NCBI GenBank assembly: GCA_002441045.1
Contig: DJWQ01000015.1
Span: 633-20,647, forward strand
Direction: 5' to 3'
Source: Firmicutes bacterium UBA6226
Lineage (GTDB): Bacteria > Bacillota_A > Clostridia > Peptostreptococcales > Acidaminobacteraceae
Length of the DNA: 20,015 bases
Shown: positions 7,606-15,704 of the stretch, piece after piece
How positions within the stretch are numbered: the stretch's first letter is position 1
Layout of the letters: the number at the start of each line of letters is the position of its first letter
Translations under genes and position numbers: made by a program
Notes under the pieces: model-generated
What the model saw: the letters and a program-made list of their open reading frames with translations, nothing else
What the model was told of the DNA's origin: nothing
Database searches by the model: none

Positions 7606-8964
7606 TCAATCTCGATGCAAAACAAACGTCGTAATCGAATGATCTGGCAGATTAATATTAATGCCTTCTCCATCCACTACAAGTGCCATTTCTGCAATCC
7701 AGCCTTCGTTCTGTGCGACAACAACGATGTCCCCAGATGGATTTTGAAAGGCGACTGCATGAACATCGTTTATAGAAACACTAAGCTCCAATCTTTTTGC
7801 ACCGATTTCTATATACTTTGAAAAATGGCCTATATAATAATATGAGTTATTATATATTAAGGATTTCGTATTTCGGTCATACATGATTGGCGCTTCGCAA
7901 TAATTATAAACGTGGTTTGGACCACCTAATTCATTTAAAACTAGATTCCAATCAATCCAGCCTCGACTCCAATTGTTAAAGTCACCGATGATATTTCTAC
8001 CATAACGCTCGCAGTTAGACCATGAACCTAAATAACCATTATGAACTGCATTCTCAGATGTGGTCGTCAGCTCAACACACCCTTCAGTAAATAGGATGTG
8101 CTTATCCGGAAACAGGTTATGAAGCGTTGTCAAATTTTCGAAGGCCTCGCTTACATACCAGTGATTGCCTGTTCCCCATACGTATTTTGCTGCTTCTTTA
8201 TCCGCTAAAACCACAGAGCTACGCTCCACTAAAACATCTCTGTTATGATCCCATATGATAATCTCTGTATCCGGATAGGCTGCCTTTAATGTTGGCCCCA
8301 AATGATTCTTTACGAAATCTCGCTCTTCTTCAGCCGTGTAGATACAAGAATCCCATGTTTGTGTCGCTAATGGTTCATTTTGAACACTGACTGCCCATAT
8401 ATCAATATTGCGTGATTTCATAGCTTCAATAAACTTTACATAGTAATTTGCCCATGGTTGATAGTAAGCTTCAAGCAGTCTCCCACCATAGTTCATTTCT
8501 TTAGTGTCTTTCATAAATGCAGGTGGACTCCAAGGCGACGCCAATAACTTAATCGGTTCACCTGCTATGCGTTCCGCATCTTTGATCATAGGAATAACCC
8601 ATTTATCTTCACGTGAAATATCAAAAGTTTTAAGCTCAGTATCGCCTTCTTCTACATAGGTATAATTGGATAAAGCAAAGTCACACGAATGGATATGAAC
8701 TCTCCCCAAAACATAACCAAGGCCATTTTCTTTAGAAAAATAAGCATTAATCGCTTCTTCTCTAACCTTTTCCGGTGCTTCTGAAAGTGTAAACGCTGCT
8801 GCTTCAGTAAATGCACCTCCGAATCCCATAAACTCTTGATAGGTCATCTGAGAATTCACAGCAATAACTGGTCGTTTCGCATCGTATTGTCCCGTTTCTC
8901 TTTCAGGAAGCTCTACCCAATACTTCAAGTCCTTTTTTTCAGATCTAATAGATGAAATTTTCAT
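7606..8964 (-). CDS. GH30-family beta-glycosidase (glucosylceramidase-like)
   Basis: Retaining glycoside hydrolase of family 30, 452 residues, with no signal peptide, so it should act in the cytoplasm on imported oligosaccharides. Visible features are FMGFGGAFTEAAA near residue 45, LLASPWSPPAFMKDT near residue 132, the acid/base motif VQNEP (E197) and the nucleophile motif FTEGC (E294), then IIGDFNNWSRGWIDWNLVL and a C-terminal beta-sandwich ending in ITTFVLHRD. All catalytic landmarks are intact. GH30 members include beta-glucosidases, beta-1,6-glucanases and xylan-active enzymes. Lack of export and the phosphorylase neighbours favour an exo-acting glucosidase or beta-1,6-linkage cleaver, but the subfamily is not proven. 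The ATG follows AGGAGG by four bases, eight bases after the upstream phosphorylase gene, so the two are co-transcribed. Confidence 0.88.
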   Translation of the reverse strand: MKISSIRSEKKDLKYWVELPERETGQYDAKRPVIAVNSQMTYQEFMGFGGAFTEAAAFTLSEAPEKVREEAINAYFSKENGLGYVLGRVHIHSCDFALSNYTYVEEGDTELKTFDISREDKWVIPMIKDAERIAGEPIKLLASPWSPPAFMKDTKEMNYGGRLLEAYYQPWANYYVKFIEAMKSRNIDIWAVSVQNEPLATQTWDSCIYTAEEERDFVKNHLGPTLKAAYPDTEIIIWDHNRDVLVERSSVVLADKEAAKYVWGTGNHWYVSEAFENLTTLHNLFPDKHILFTEGCVELTTTSENAVHNGYLGSWSNCERYGRNIIGDFNNWSRGWIDWNLVLNELGGPNHVYNYCEAPIMYDRNTKSLIYNNSYYYIGHFSKYIEIGAKRLELSVSINDVHAVAFQNPSGDIVVVAQNEGWIAEMALVVDGEGININLPDHSITTFVLHRD

Positions 8965-8972
8965 ATTTCCTC

Positions 8973-11900
8973 CTAAGCAATTATTTTATATACCATTCTC
9001 ACTTGATTGATCTTTCTCTCTCGAATCGCTTCGGCAAGTGTGCCATCAACCCTTTCAACCTTCTGTCCATCGATCAAGTAATAGTCGACATCTATCTTTT
9101 CAGAATAGGTTGGATAACCCGTTTCATTTTCAATGATAAACTCAATCTTAGACAATAATTGTGTGACCACTTTTCCATCCTTAAAGAACTCAGCACTTAA
9201 TATCGGCTTCGGTGTAAACTTTAGGACATCATCGTAGCTAAAAAGTGATTTTCCAAACATCATCATATGCCAAATGCTAAGCATCTCAGCCGTTGAGCCA
9301 CTTAATCTTGATACAAAGCCACGTCCATGTACTTTGGGATTTGGGTTTAGACTGCTCGCGATAAAACTTGAATTTTCTAAAGTTGATCTGCCATACACTT
9401 CAGGATCCATAAAACAAACCAAATTGGTCTTTATCTCTTCAAAAAACACATCATATAAACCACCCTTTAATAGTCCTAAAAGGTATTTGTAAGTCATGTG
9501 TAAAAAGTTGCTTTCTCGTTCTAACCACCCCGGTGTGAAAGCCCTAATTCTCCCCAGTTCATAGCTCATTTTATCCAAAGGCACACTTGTTTTATACGTG
9601 TTTAATTTCTCATCATAAAGTTTAGAACCCTTTACCAATTGATGCTGCTCTTGATTCTCTCTCAACTCACCAATTTTAAAACTTCTAGCTGGTGCCTCTA
9701 AAAAGCTTGGTACAATTTCCATTTCAAATGCATTAATTTGAACGCCTTGAAGGCCATATGGGGTCTTGTATTCTAGTAGTGTATAATCAGTCGCCTTGTG
9801 AATAAAGTATGTGGGGAGAATTCCCTCATTTTGTTTTTTTGATTTTTGTACACCTTCTAAAAGAAGTGTTTCAGCTTTTTGTAGAAAAGTTTTTAAAGCA
9901 TCTACAGATACTTCTATTTCTACTCCAGAAATTTCTTTATCAACCTCACTTCTGAAAATTTCCTTTGCAGTTGAAAAAGCATCCCATCTGTCAAAAGATG
10001 ACATATTCTTACTCAAAACTTCATTTAGATTCTCGTAATAACGGTAGTTTTCTTCACATAATAAGACATCTTTCGAGAGATGCTTACTTAAAAATCTTAT
10101 GACTCTGATCAGTTCAATCGTCTCACTCATTCCAGAACCAAAGACACCAGGCAATCCATTCATCGCATCATTCCAGCCAGGTTTATTGGCTTCCATCTCT
10201 ATCCCAAATCCAGATGGATCTAATGAAGACAACTTCGTTAAAACTAGTGTCATCAGTTTCTGAGCTAATGTGGTTTCATAGATGTGGTTTGAATGATCTT
10301 TTACCCAGTTGGTTTTCTCAAAACGTTCTGAATGCGGTTCTTCTTTCAACGCACCAAATTGGCGAACTTCACCGTCTTTTGTCATTCCGTATTTTTGACT
10401 TCTAGGTAAAACACGAACTGGACTATCAAAATAGCGATAAGTAGCATCTTCGTATAGTAACTCAACACATTTGTCAGGGAATACTTTTAAATAGTTTTCA
10501 ATCAAATCTAAGTTATAGGTCCAGTGATCGCTCCAAAAACCTTCGCCAAAGTTCGCCTCTATCTTCTGTTCACTTGCTTCAACCAACTTCTCAATGAAAG
10601 CATCTTCAGGAATAGTTAATCCAATGTTAGATAGCAAAATACCCATACTAATACTGCCTGGTGTAAAACATTTCATGAGCATAGATTTCAAGTGTTCTTT
10701 ATCAGTTGTTACGAATTGATCGACTAACTCATGGGCTTTGATTTCGGATAACTTAAACGTTGTACCCTTGACACTAAGAGGGTTATAGCCATCTAGTTGT
10801 ATCAAGCTCATAAACATTTTCACATTAAAAAGGCCAGCTTCTGGGACAAAATAGACATCGTTCCTTCTATTTTGGTTCACATCTCTGAAATTGCCATTTC
10901 CCTGTGAATAAAACTCTGGTGATAATGTGAAAAAGTTATAGTCTCTTTCAGGATCACCGTGCTTTCTTGAATAGATATGGTAAATTTTTTGAGAGCTCCC
11001 ATTACCAAAGACAAGTGGGTATCCACCTCTCAAGGTATTGTCTAAAAAATTTTGTTTGATGTAAGCATCAAACAATTCAAAATTACTTTTTCCATCTACC
11101 ACATCCACAAGTTCGTCAAGCACAGTGTCAACAGCGTTTAATTGTTTTTCGATAAATTCACTTTTAAAGAATCGCTCCTCTATTAATTTCAGGTTTGATG
11201 TATGTCCAATTACCGTTTTAATCTGAATTGAAGCATCCTGCTCAACTGTTTTAACATAAGGCGTAAAGCCACATGGCACTCTATTAACTGCAACTTGGTT
11301 GGATAAGTCGAGTGATGCTATATTCTTATCTATTAATCCAAAGGGAACCGTCAATGATGTATCGTAACCAAAGATTATCTCTGAGTCGATAATCGGCTGT
11401 ATTAAAGTGTGATCCTCGACAAAAGAAAAATAAAAATGACCCTTTTCAATGAGAGATACCTCCGCCTCATCACCACTAGAAGCTCGAAATCTGTAAAAAG
11501 GAATGTTATTTTCAACATTCTCTACATTCATCCAAGATACCATAAGATTCGACATGCTTTTATAGCTCTCGGTAGTTGCTCCTGAAGGCAATATGTTCGC
11601 AATGCCGTCAACTACCTCTATTTCTCGCTCTTTTCCTAGATTTGTAACATTCACTTTTCTCACTAGTCCAGCAATAGGCTCATTTGTAATCCCAAAATAA
11701 GTTACTTCATAGCTGATCTCTCTCGTCCGATTAACCTCAACAATGGTAAAATGGCCTCTGGAAATTCGCATCGTTCTTGTCACATCATCAGTCAGCGCAA
11801 CTGAAAAAGGTTCATACAAAGCACCGTCAACTCTTACGAAACTTCTAAATCCGTATTTATCTACATATTGATAACTCGTATTTGCAGGGAAAAACTCCAA

Positions 11901-12089
11901 AATAGGCTCATCCTTATCTCTGATGCCAAAGCTCGTCACGCCCTGTCCTCTATTGGCATAAAACACCCATATCGGAATCCCCTTAACGCCTGCTATTCCA
12001 GGTAAGAAACTAGAAAAAGTCTTCTTCTTATCATAGTTTTCAATTACAAATTGATTGTTCTCAAATAAATAACTCAAAGTACCTCCCAT
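8973..12089 (-). CDS. GH94-like (clan GH-Q) oligosaccharide phosphorylase
   Basis: Probable cytoplasmic inverting phosphorylase, 1038 residues from the ATG at 12089. It carries FLPGIAGVKGIPIWVFYANR near residue 30, YSRKHGDPERDYNFF (H377), GNFRDVNQNRRND (R402, D403), LDGYNP, and NKPGWNDAMNGLPG (D641), the Asp being the expected general acid. The RDxxQ and WND landmarks are those of GH94-type phosphorylases, and proteins like this are often labelled cellobiose phosphorylase. The length fits the larger oligoglucan phosphorylases (GH94 1,2-beta-oligoglucan, GH149 or GH161 1,3-beta-glucan) better. The start is uncertain: TTG at 12098 lacks a Shine-Dalgarno sequence, ATG at 12089 has GAAGG only two bases away, and TTG at 12077 has GGGAGG four bases upstream. 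It is the first gene of a two-gene unit with GH30, preceded by an operator. Substrate unknown. Confidence 0.78.
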   Translation of the reverse strand: MGGTLSYLFENNQFVIENYDKKKTFSSFLPGIAGVKGIPIWVFYANRGQGVTSFGIRDKDEPILEFFPANTSYQYVDKYGFRSFVRVDGALYEPFSVALTDDVTRTMRISRGHFTIVEVNRTREISYEVTYFGITNEPIAGLVRKVNVTNLGKEREIEVVDGIANILPSGATTESYKSMSNLMVSWMNVENVENNIPFYRFRASSGDEAEVSLIEKGHFYFSFVEDHTLIQPIIDSEIIFGYDTSLTVPFGLIDKNIASLDLSNQVAVNRVPCGFTPYVKTVEQDASIQIKTVIGHTSNLKLIEERFFKSEFIEKQLNAVDTVLDELVDVVDGKSNFELFDAYIKQNFLDNTLRGGYPLVFGNGSSQKIYHIYSRKHGDPERDYNFFTLSPEFYSQGNGNFRDVNQNRRNDVYFVPEAGLFNVKMFMSLIQLDGYNPLSVKGTTFKLSEIKAHELVDQFVTTDKEHLKSMLMKCFTPGSISMGILLSNIGLTIPEDAFIEKLVEASEQKIEANFGEGFWSDHWTYNLDLIENYLKVFPDKCVELLYEDATYRYFDSPVRVLPRSQKYGMTKDGEVRQFGALKEEPHSERFEKTNWVKDHSNHIYETTLAQKLMTLVLTKLSSLDPSGFGIEMEANKPGWNDAMNGLPGVFGSGMSETIELIRVIRFLSKHLSKDVLLCEENYRYYENLNEVLSKNMSSFDRWDAFSTAKEIFRSEVDKEISGVEIEVSVDALKTFLQKAETLLLEGVQKSKKQNEGILPTYFIHKATDYTLLEYKTPYGLQGVQINAFEMEIVPSFLEAPARSFKIGELRENQEQHQLVKGSKLYDEKLNTYKTSVPLDKMSYELGRIRAFTPGWLERESNFLHMTYKYLLGLLKGGLYDVFFEEIKTNLVCFMDPEVYGRSTLENSSFIASSLNPNPKVHGRGFVSRLSGSTAEMLSIWHMMMFGKSLFSYDDVLKFTPKPILSAEFFKDGKVVTQLLSKIEFIIENETGYPTYSEKIDVDYYLIDGQKVERVDGTLAEAIRERKINQVRMVYKIIA

Positions 12090-12102
12090 TACCTTCAAAA
12101 TT

Positions 12103-12118
12103 ACGAAGGCGGTTTCGT
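12103..12118. promoter_or_regulatory. LacI-type operator upstream of the phosphorylase-GH30 unit
   Basis: ACGAAGGCGGTTTCGT is a 16-bp palindrome matching at 12 of 16 positions (ACGAA/TTCGT arms, central CG). The minus strand begins ACGAAACCG, the same half-site as at the importer promoter. It lies a few bases after a possible -10 hexamer TAGAAT (12121-12126, minus strand), where bound repressor would block transcription start. The LacI-family gene immediately upstream is the obvious candidate regulator. Confidence 0.6.
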
Positions 12119-12120
12119 TA

Positions 12121-12126
12121 ATTCTA
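12121..12126 (-). promoter_or_regulatory. Possible -10 box of the phosphorylase-GH30 unit
   Basis: TAGAAT on the minus strand lies just upstream of the operator and downstream of the regulator's terminator. A promoter is needed here because the preceding gene ends in a terminator. I see no good -35 element at 16-18 bases (the nearest sequence is AAATGA), so this is tentative. Confidence 0.35.
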
Positions 12127-12150
12127 ATATTAACACACCTAAGTCATTTA

Positions 12151-12190
12151 GAAAACAAAAAATAAAAAAAAGTACATTACTTTGTACTTT
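12151..12190 (-). terminator. Rho-independent terminator spanning the regulator's stop codon
   Basis: Arms 12169-12176 and 12183-12190 form an 8-bp stem AAAGTACA/TGTACTTT around a 6-base loop (12177-12182) that contains the TAA stop codon of the LacI-family gene. On the minus strand the stem runs into a long T-rich tract (TTTTTTTATTTTTTG). This insulates the regulator from the phosphorylase unit and means that unit needs its own promoter. Confidence 0.7.
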
Positions 12191-13181
12191 CTCTTATTAT
12201 AAGTTCAACGGGAACCCTTTTAATGGTCGCTTGATCCGTATCCACTTCTTTATTAATTTGTGCAATCAAATGTTTTGCTGCCTCTCGTCCAATTCTAACC
12301 TTATCCTGCGCAACAGTTGTGAGAGAGGGCGATGTATATCTTGTAAGCTCGATGTTATCAAATCCGACTACAGAAACATCATCAGGCACTTTATATCCCA
12401 AATCTCGCAAGGCTAAGATAACCCCTAGAGCGATATCGTCACTTGCCGCATAAATCGCTTCGGGAAGCGTTTTGTTCAGCTTCAAAAGTTCGTGAAGCGC
12501 TTTTTTGCCACTGTTAAAATCATAGTTATAAGCTTCTACAACTTGGCTCGAATCCATATTGTATTTTCCTAAAACCTCTTTAAAGGCTTCAAGACGTTCA
12601 AGCGCAGAGAACGATCTTAAAGGTCCAGCAATATGTGCAATACGCTTAGCACCCTTTGACATCAAATACTCCAACACCATTCTGGTGCCTTGAAAGTTGT
12701 CTGATATAACCGTTGGTACATTGATTAAACCACTATCGACACTGACAATTGGGATACCACTTTGTCTCAGCTCATTTAAATTTTCATCGTTTACGTCAAC
12801 CGTTACAATTAAAATACCATCGATGTCTTTATATTTACACCATTCCAAATAAGTCAGTTCTTGAGTCCCCACTTTTTTCGAAACGAAAGTAACTTCATAG
12901 CCTAAGTCTTCAACGTAGGTTTTAAAAGCTTGTAAGATACCACTGAAGAAGTGATGCTCAAGTCCGATATTTAAATCTTCACTGAATAAGATACCGATCG
13001 ACCAGCTGTTTTTTGTTGCAAGTCGTCTGGCACTTGAGTTAGGGACATAACCAAGCTCTTTAGCAACTGCTAAAATCTCAGCTTTTCGCTTATCACTCAC
13101 TTCTTTAGAATTATTCAGCGCCTTTGAAACTGTACTCGATGCACAGCCAACCTTCCTTGCAATATCATAAATCGTCGTCAT
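12177..13181 (-). CDS. LacI/GalR-family transcriptional regulator
   Basis: DNA-binding repressor, 334 residues, normal length for the family. Residues 3-23 form the helix-turn-helix (TIYDIARKVGCASSTVSKAL), followed by the hinge-helix region NSSARRLATK near residues 48-58, and a periplasmic-binding-protein-like effector domain from about residue 60 (SIGILFSEDL, DGILIVTVDV, VVGFDNIELTRYTSPSLTTV, REAAKHLI). It most likely senses a sugar from the importer locus and binds the CGAAACCG-type operators at 12103-12118 and 7237-7250. Autoregulation is possible but I see no such site at its own promoter. The ATG at 13181 is preceded by GAAGGGGCG. It is bounded by its own promoter and terminator, so it is a separate transcript. 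Effector identity is unknown. Confidence 0.93.
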   Translation of the reverse strand: MTTIYDIARKVGCASSTVSKALNNSKEVSDKRKAEILAVAKELGYVPNSSARRLATKNSWSIGILFSEDLNIGLEHHFFSGILQAFKTYVEDLGYEVTFVSKKVGTQELTYLEWCKYKDIDGILIVTVDVNDENLNELRQSGIPIVSVDSGLINVPTVISDNFQGTRMVLEYLMSKGAKRIAHIAGPLRSFSALERLEAFKEVLGKYNMDSSQVVEAYNYDFNSGKKALHELLKLNKTLPEAIYAASDDIALGVILALRDLGYKVPDDVSVVGFDNIELTRYTSPSLTTVAQDKVRIGREAAKHLIAQINKEVDTDQATIKRVPVELIIRESTK

Positions 13182-13212
13182 CTTCCACGCCCCTTCCCTT
13201 ATTCCATCTTAT

Positions 13213-13242
13213 AGTATATCAAAAGTTGACTGGGTTTGGCAA
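13213..13242 (-). promoter_or_regulatory. Probable promoter of the LacI-family gene
   Basis: The minus strand shows TTGCCA (13237-13242), an 18-base spacer and TATACT (13213-13218), with TG one base before the -10 box (TGATATACT). It lies in the 99-base gap between the esterase and regulator genes, about 32 bases upstream of the ATG. I see no strong terminator for the esterase gene in the same gap, only AT-rich short repeats. Confidence 0.6.
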
Positions 13243-13280
13243 AATCAAATAAAATTTTATAAATATTATATTTAAAGACC

Positions 13281-14126
13281 TTACGCCTTATCCTTAAGTT
13301 CAAGCAACCACTTAAGTGCATCTGGCAATCTTCTCGCCCACGCCAGCTCATTATGAATGGCATCCTCTTCAATAATCAGTTTTATATCAGATGATAAAAT
13401 TCCCATTTCAGTTAATTGGCTAGCAACTCTCTTTGTACCATTAATGTATCTTTCATTGAAATCAGGAATGGCATCATTGCTCGTCTCTTTCGTTCCCACA
13501 TCCAAATACCACTTTGTCTTCAGTTCTAACCTGACTTTTTCAAGCTGTAACAGTAATGCATCCTCTTCAAACCAAACCGCTGTCGAAAATGCACCCACTT
13601 TACTAAATACATTTTGGTACTCACTTCCCATATACAGAGAAATAAAGCCGCCCATCGAACTGCCAATGACGCTGGTATGCTCCCGTTCCGTTAGCGTTCG
13701 ATAGTTTGCATCTATATAGGGTTTCAAAGAAATCACGATAAAACTACTATACGCTGCGCCGTCGCCGCCAATCTCCCTCTGTATAGACTCAAAGTCTTTC
13801 AGTGATTTTACAGCTTCAGAAGCCCACGGCGAATATTCATCTAGCCTTTCTAGACCAGGTGCATTATCAATCCCCACTATGATACAGCCATAAAAAGGTG
13901 TGCCATCAGCATTTATCATCGTTTCTGATAACGTCTCCATCGCCTTATGTGCATCCCAACTCATGCCATAAGCAGCATCTTCCTTATTAAAAAGGTTTTG
14001 TCCATCGTGCATGTAGATCACTGGATATCGCTGTTCGGTCATTTTGTCATAGGACTCTGGCAGCCACACACGAATCGTCCTAACCTTATCTAATGTCTCT
14101 ATTCTCATCTCAAATTTTTCAATCAT
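13281..14126 (-). CDS. Putative esterase, alpha/beta-hydrolase fold
   Basis: Alpha/beta-hydrolase of the putative-esterase (esterase D / Fes-like, PF00756-type) family, 281 residues, no signal peptide, so cytoplasmic. Motifs in order are RVWLPESYD near residue 20, YPVIYMHDGQNLF near residue 34, IIVGIDNAPGLERLDEYSPW near residue 80, the nucleophile elbow GSSMGG (S157), DVGTKETSN, and the candidate catalytic His in AIHNELAW (H258). The catalytic Asp/Glu is not assigned. Relatives hydrolyse acyl esters, S-formylglutathione or siderophore esters; the substrate here is unknown. A link to carbohydrate ester removal is possible from the neighbouring sugar locus but is only a guess. The start ATG overlaps the stop of the DUF2284-type gene by 8 bases, with AAGGAAGGG upstream, so the two are translationally coupled. 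Confidence 0.85.
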   Translation of the reverse strand: MIEKFEMRIETLDKVRTIRVWLPESYDKMTEQRYPVIYMHDGQNLFNKEDAAYGMSWDAHKAMETLSETMINADGTPFYGCIIVGIDNAPGLERLDEYSPWASEAVKSLKDFESIQREIGGDGAAYSSFIVISLKPYIDANYRTLTEREHTSVIGSSMGGFISLYMGSEYQNVFSKVGAFSTAVWFEEDALLLQLEKVRLELKTKWYLDVGTKETSNDAIPDFNERYINGTKRVASQLTEMGILSSDIKLIIEEDAIHNELAWARRLPDALKWLLELKDKA

Positions 14127-14694
14127 GTGATCCCTTCCTTACTAAATCCCCAAAAGAGGAATGCATTTTTTCAACCATTGCATCCAATGCTTTTTCTTCT
14201 AGTAAAATACCTGCAACGGCCATATATTTCGGATGCACCGTTTGCCACATAAGAGATTCGCCCAATACTTCATCGCAAATCTCACTAACATGAAAACCAA
14301 CGGATTCCAAAGAGTAACGCATCAGATCAGGGAAGAGACAAGGCTGCCCTTCACTTTTACGACACGACTCACAGATTTCACAGTTGCCTGCTACTAAAGT
14401 AGTATACTTTGATTCTGACACATTCCCATTCATTCCCTCAAGTTCATGTAAATAAACAGTCGATTCTTTTTTCAGTTCAAAAAAGTCTTTTCCCTTAAAA
14501 CCAATAATAATGGCATAATCAAATGGGTTAAAGGTATGAATCACTTCACGTTCATAAGGTGGACACGTCCAAATCTTACCGTAATTGGGACATGACTCGC
14601 AAAATCCCATTACTTCGTTAGGTTTATAATAAAGAAAAAGGTCATTCTTAAGAATCACCTTATATATTATCTCTTCCGTATGGTTGAATTGCAT
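14119..14694 (-). CDS. DUF2284-type cysteine-rich putative metal-binding protein
   Basis: Predicted metal-binding protein, 191 residues, resembling the DUF2284 (COG5423) family. It has two cysteine clusters: CESCPNYGKIWTCPP (C32, C35, C44) and CEICESCRKSEGQPC (C105, C108, C111, C119), with a further Cys near residue 139. The spacing suggests an iron-sulfur cluster or zinc, but neither the metal nor the role is established. Between the clusters lies a hydrophobic beta segment (YAIIIGF), and no membrane or signal segment is seen. The ATG at 14694 is preceded by GGAGGAAG. It overlaps the esterase gene downstream and lies 68 bases after the aro operon, so it may be read through from there or from a weak promoter at 14737-14745. 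Confidence 0.8.
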   Translation of the reverse strand: MQFNHTEEIIYKVILKNDLFLYYKPNEVMGFCESCPNYGKIWTCPPYEREVIHTFNPFDYAIIIGFKGKDFFELKKESTVYLHELEGMNGNVSESKYTTLVAGNCEICESCRKSEGQPCLFPDLMRYSLESVGFHVSEICDEVLGESLMWQTVHPKYMAVAGILLEEKALDAMVEKMHSSFGDLVRKGSHD

Positions 14695-14736
14695 TGTGGC
14701 TTCCTCCAGTTTATTTCGTTCACGGATAGCACTTTG

Positions 14737-14745
14737 ATTGTATCA
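14737..14745 (-). promoter_or_regulatory. Possible extended -10 promoter for the DUF2284-esterase pair
   Basis: The minus strand reads TGATACAAT, an extended -10 (TG-N-TACAAT) about 42 bases before the ATG. No recognisable -35 hexamer is found at normal spacing, and no convincing terminator separates this pair from the aro operon. Read-through from aroK-aroQ is an equal possibility. Confidence 0.3.
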
Positions 14746-14762
14746 TATGATTAATAAAAAGC

Positions 14763-15704
14763 CTATTGTTCCGTTAGGATATTTGACATAGCCTCTAATG
14801 CCAAATGATAGCTCATCGTTCCAAATCCAGCTATGACACCGACTGCTCCTGCTGCAGTAACACTGTGTGCTCTATAGACTTCTCTGGCATGTATATTAGA
14901 AAGATGAATTTCTACTACTGGAAGTTTAACACTTTTGATGGCATCTAAAATAGCAATACTCGTATGTGTATAAGCGCCTGGATTAATTAAAATGCCATCC
15001 TGCTCACCTATAGCCGCTTGTATCCAGTCAATCAGGTCCCCTTCATGATTGGACTGCTTTATTTCAAGATTAATAGATTTTTTAGCAGCACTTTCAAGAA
15101 GTGATTTACAAATTTGTTCATAGGTCATGTCACCATAAATTGAAGGTTCCCGCGTCCCCAACAGATTCAAATTCGGTCCGTTTAGCAAAAGGATCTTTTT
15201 AGCCTTACCCTTTGTTAACACTAAATGAGTCAACGCTTCTAAAGTTTCATCTGAAGCGGTTTCATTTTGAACCGTATAATCAGCTGCGAGATGATAAAAG
15301 TCTTCTCGTTCACTTGCTAAGCTATAAATGCGATTGGGATCGGCTTTAAGCAAAGGTCTTCCCTCCAGATTCAGTGTGGATAGAATGGCTTCTGGACTCC
15401 TTTGGATACGAATTACTGTCCCAGAACGCTTCATCAGAGCAATGTTATTCGGATCAATCACCGCGCCGCCACCGGTTACAATGACCGATGGCTCTCTCTT
15501 GCTACAGATCGTATCCAACACTTTAGACTCTATGCTTCTAAACGCTCTTTCTCCTTGATCAGCAAATATCTCATCTATTGATTTCCCCACATTTTTTACA
15601 ATTTCTTTATCTAAATCATAAAAAGGGCGATTGATTCTCTTTGACAAACCTTCACCTAACGTCGATTTTCCGCTGCCTGATAGCCCCACTAATATAACAT
15701 GCAC
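14763..15704 (-). CDS. aroK-aroQ: Shikimate kinase / type II 3-dehydroquinate dehydratase fusion
   Basis: A single 313-residue reading frame carries two shikimate-pathway enzymes. Residues 1 to about 165 are shikimate kinase (shikimate + ATP to shikimate 3-phosphate): Walker A GLSGSGKST (7-15), FYDLDKEI, RAFRSIES, VTGGGAV and the LID-like EGRPLL. Residues about 170-313 are type II dehydroquinase (3-dehydroquinate to 3-dehydroshikimate): NGPNLNLLGTREPSIYG (catalytic Y190), QSNHEGDLIDWIQ, NPGAYTHTS, and EIHLSNIHAREVYRAHS (catalytic H272). Both halves look complete, joined by a short Lys/Gly-rich linker (LTKGKAKK). The start is GTG at 15704, overlapping the pheA stop as TAGTG, with AAGGGAG upstream; the nearby ATG at 15700 is out of frame. 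The two activities are steps 5 and 3 of the pathway, and the intervening aroE is not in the window. Functions are confident; the fusion is unusual. Confidence 0.95.
   Translation of the reverse strand: MHVILVGLSGSGKSTLGEGLSKRINRPFYDLDKEIVKNVGKSIDEIFADQGERAFRSIESKVLDTICSKREPSVIVTGGGAVIDPNNIALMKRSGTVIRIQRSPEAILSTLNLEGRPLLKADPNRIYSLASEREDFYHLAADYTVQNETASDETLEALTHLVLTKGKAKKILLLNGPNLNLLGTREPSIYGDMTYEQICKSLLESAAKKSINLEIKQSNHEGDLIDWIQAAIGEQDGILINPGAYTHTSIAILDAIKSVKLPVVEIHLSNIHAREVYRAHSVTAAGAVGVIAGFGTMSYHLALEAMSNILTEQ

Noticed and set aside
14742..14751. Palindrome ATCATATGAT before the DUF2284-type gene
   Set aside because: Only ten AT-rich bases, overlapping a weak promoter; too short to call an operator.
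15253..15263. GAAGCGGTTTC, resembling the operator half-site
   Set aside because: It lies deep inside the aroK-aroQ coding sequence, lacks the leading C of CGAAACCG and is an odd-length palindrome without the CG centre; probably chance.
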